The notes under the pieces: generated by a model
What the model was told of the DNA's origin: nothing
Seen by the model: the letters and a program-made list of their open reading frames with translations, nothing else
The model's database searches: none
Assembly: GCF_001678475.1 (NCBI RefSeq)
Contig: NZ_JTJR01000047.1
Coordinates: 1 to 47,501, forward strand
DNA from: Gallibacterium genomosp. 3
GTDB taxonomy: Bacteria; Pseudomonadota; Gammaproteobacteria; Enterobacterales; Pasteurellaceae
DNA: 47,501 nt
Reading direction: 5' to 3'
Translations under genes and position numbers: made by a program
Shown here: in pieces, positions 47,247-47,501 of the stretch
How the letters are laid out: each line of letters starts with the position of its first letter
Numbering within the stretch: the stretch's first letter is position 1

Positions 47247-47274
47247 AAAATCCCTTCATTACGAAGGGATTTTA
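47247..47274 (+). terminator. fabB: fabB terminator
   Basis: AAATCCCTTC and GAAGGGATTT form a 10-bp stem with a 4-nt loop and T-tail, 23 nt past the stop. Confidence 0.9.
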
Positions 47275-47323
47275 GTTTGATAACTATTTAATATTTTTAG
47301 ATATTTTTACTCTAATTAATATT

Positions 47324-47501
47324 TAGGTTTCGTCCTAAAGGACGACCTACTTTTCTTTATACGTATAAAGAAAAGTAGGCAAAAGAAAATACGCCCTCGC
47401 ACACTTGCTGTTCCTCATTCCAATAAGATTTTCCGGGCGGCAAAAAACAGAGATTTTTCTCACTGTGTTCGAAAAATGATCACTTTTTTGCCTGAAAATC
47501 T
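47324..47501. repeat. Structured dispersed repeat with 34-bp palindrome
   Basis: TCGTCCT-AA-AGGACGA (47329-47344) forms a hairpin. It is directly followed by a perfect 34-bp palindrome centred on TACGTA (about 47346-47380). A short frame then reads RKVGKRKYALAHLLFLIPIR, continuing FSGRQKTEIFLTVFEK, a sequence I recall as recurring in short ORFs of many Pasteurellaceae genomes. AGATTTTC...GGCAAAAAA (from 47427) pairs with TTTTTTGCCTGAAAATCT at the window end, giving a long fold-back. It is cut by the window edge. Function unknown. Confidence 0.65.

Overview
The window looks like a chromosomal segment of a low-GC gammaproteobacterium of the Pasteurellaceae or a close relative. Supporting signs are the tmRNA tag ANDENYALAA, two OmpP2/OmpH-type porins, enterobacterial-like gene order (yccS-yccF-mgsA-yccT-yccX-tusE-yccA-tRNA-Ser) and a tRNA-Ser(UGA) beside yccA as in E. 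coli. By eye I found no exact copy of either classical Pasteurellaceae uptake sequence (AAGTGCGGT or ACAAGCGGT), so the genus is left open.

Positions 1-3270 are one end of an integrated element (prophage, ICE or island): the 3' tail of an SSB gene, rdgC, a truncated DUF551 gene, two tiny phage-type ORFs, an AlpA-like regulator and a DUF4102-type tyrosine integrase facing the 3' end of guaA, which is the likely attachment site. Positions 3271-8089 hold guaA and guaB on the minus strand. A HAD phosphatase and an ADP-ribosylglycohydrolase gene broken by an in-frame UGA lie between them. Then come a Dyp-type peroxidase, an unknown membrane-anchored coiled-coil protein and tmRNA (ssrA). The tmRNA is followed by a repeat-rich scar that looks like the remains of a second integrated element.

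Positions 10.6-20.3 kb carry a GNAT acetyltransferase and the conserved yccS-yccF-mgsA / yccT / yccX / tusE / yccA / tRNA-Ser block. A Fur-boxed sitABCD-type Mn/Fe ABC transporter sits between yccX and tusE. After the tRNA there is a compact promoter-palindrome-terminator unit (possible small RNA) and a frameshifted DUF3800 gene. An orphan TorD-type chaperone, endonuclease IV and a MepS-like lipoprotein endopeptidase follow, and then a gene-poor 0.9 kb stretch with a frameshifted small gene and a 20-bp palindrome.

Positions 24.4-27.5 kb hold two tandem porin genes and an 0.8 kb AT-rich upstream region with two CRP-type sites. Positions 27.5-40.4 kb form an almost gapless minus-strand run: wzz, wzx, polysaccharide pyruvyl transferase, GT2, wzy, GT4, GT2, a NeuA-like/SGNH fusion, an LtaS/OpgB-like phosphoglycerol transferase, ubiG, ycgL and an MltB-like transglycosylase. 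This reads as a Wzy-dependent surface polysaccharide locus with pyruvate and probably phosphoglycerol or phosphoethanolamine decoration. No initiating transferase, ligase or sugar-nucleotide synthesis genes are present in the window.

Positions 40.5-47.2 kb are core genes: an SmpA/OmpA-domain lipoprotein, glmM, folP and mnmC (minus strand) and fabB (plus strand). The window ends in a structured repeat that begins with adjacent hairpins and a 34-bp perfect palindrome.
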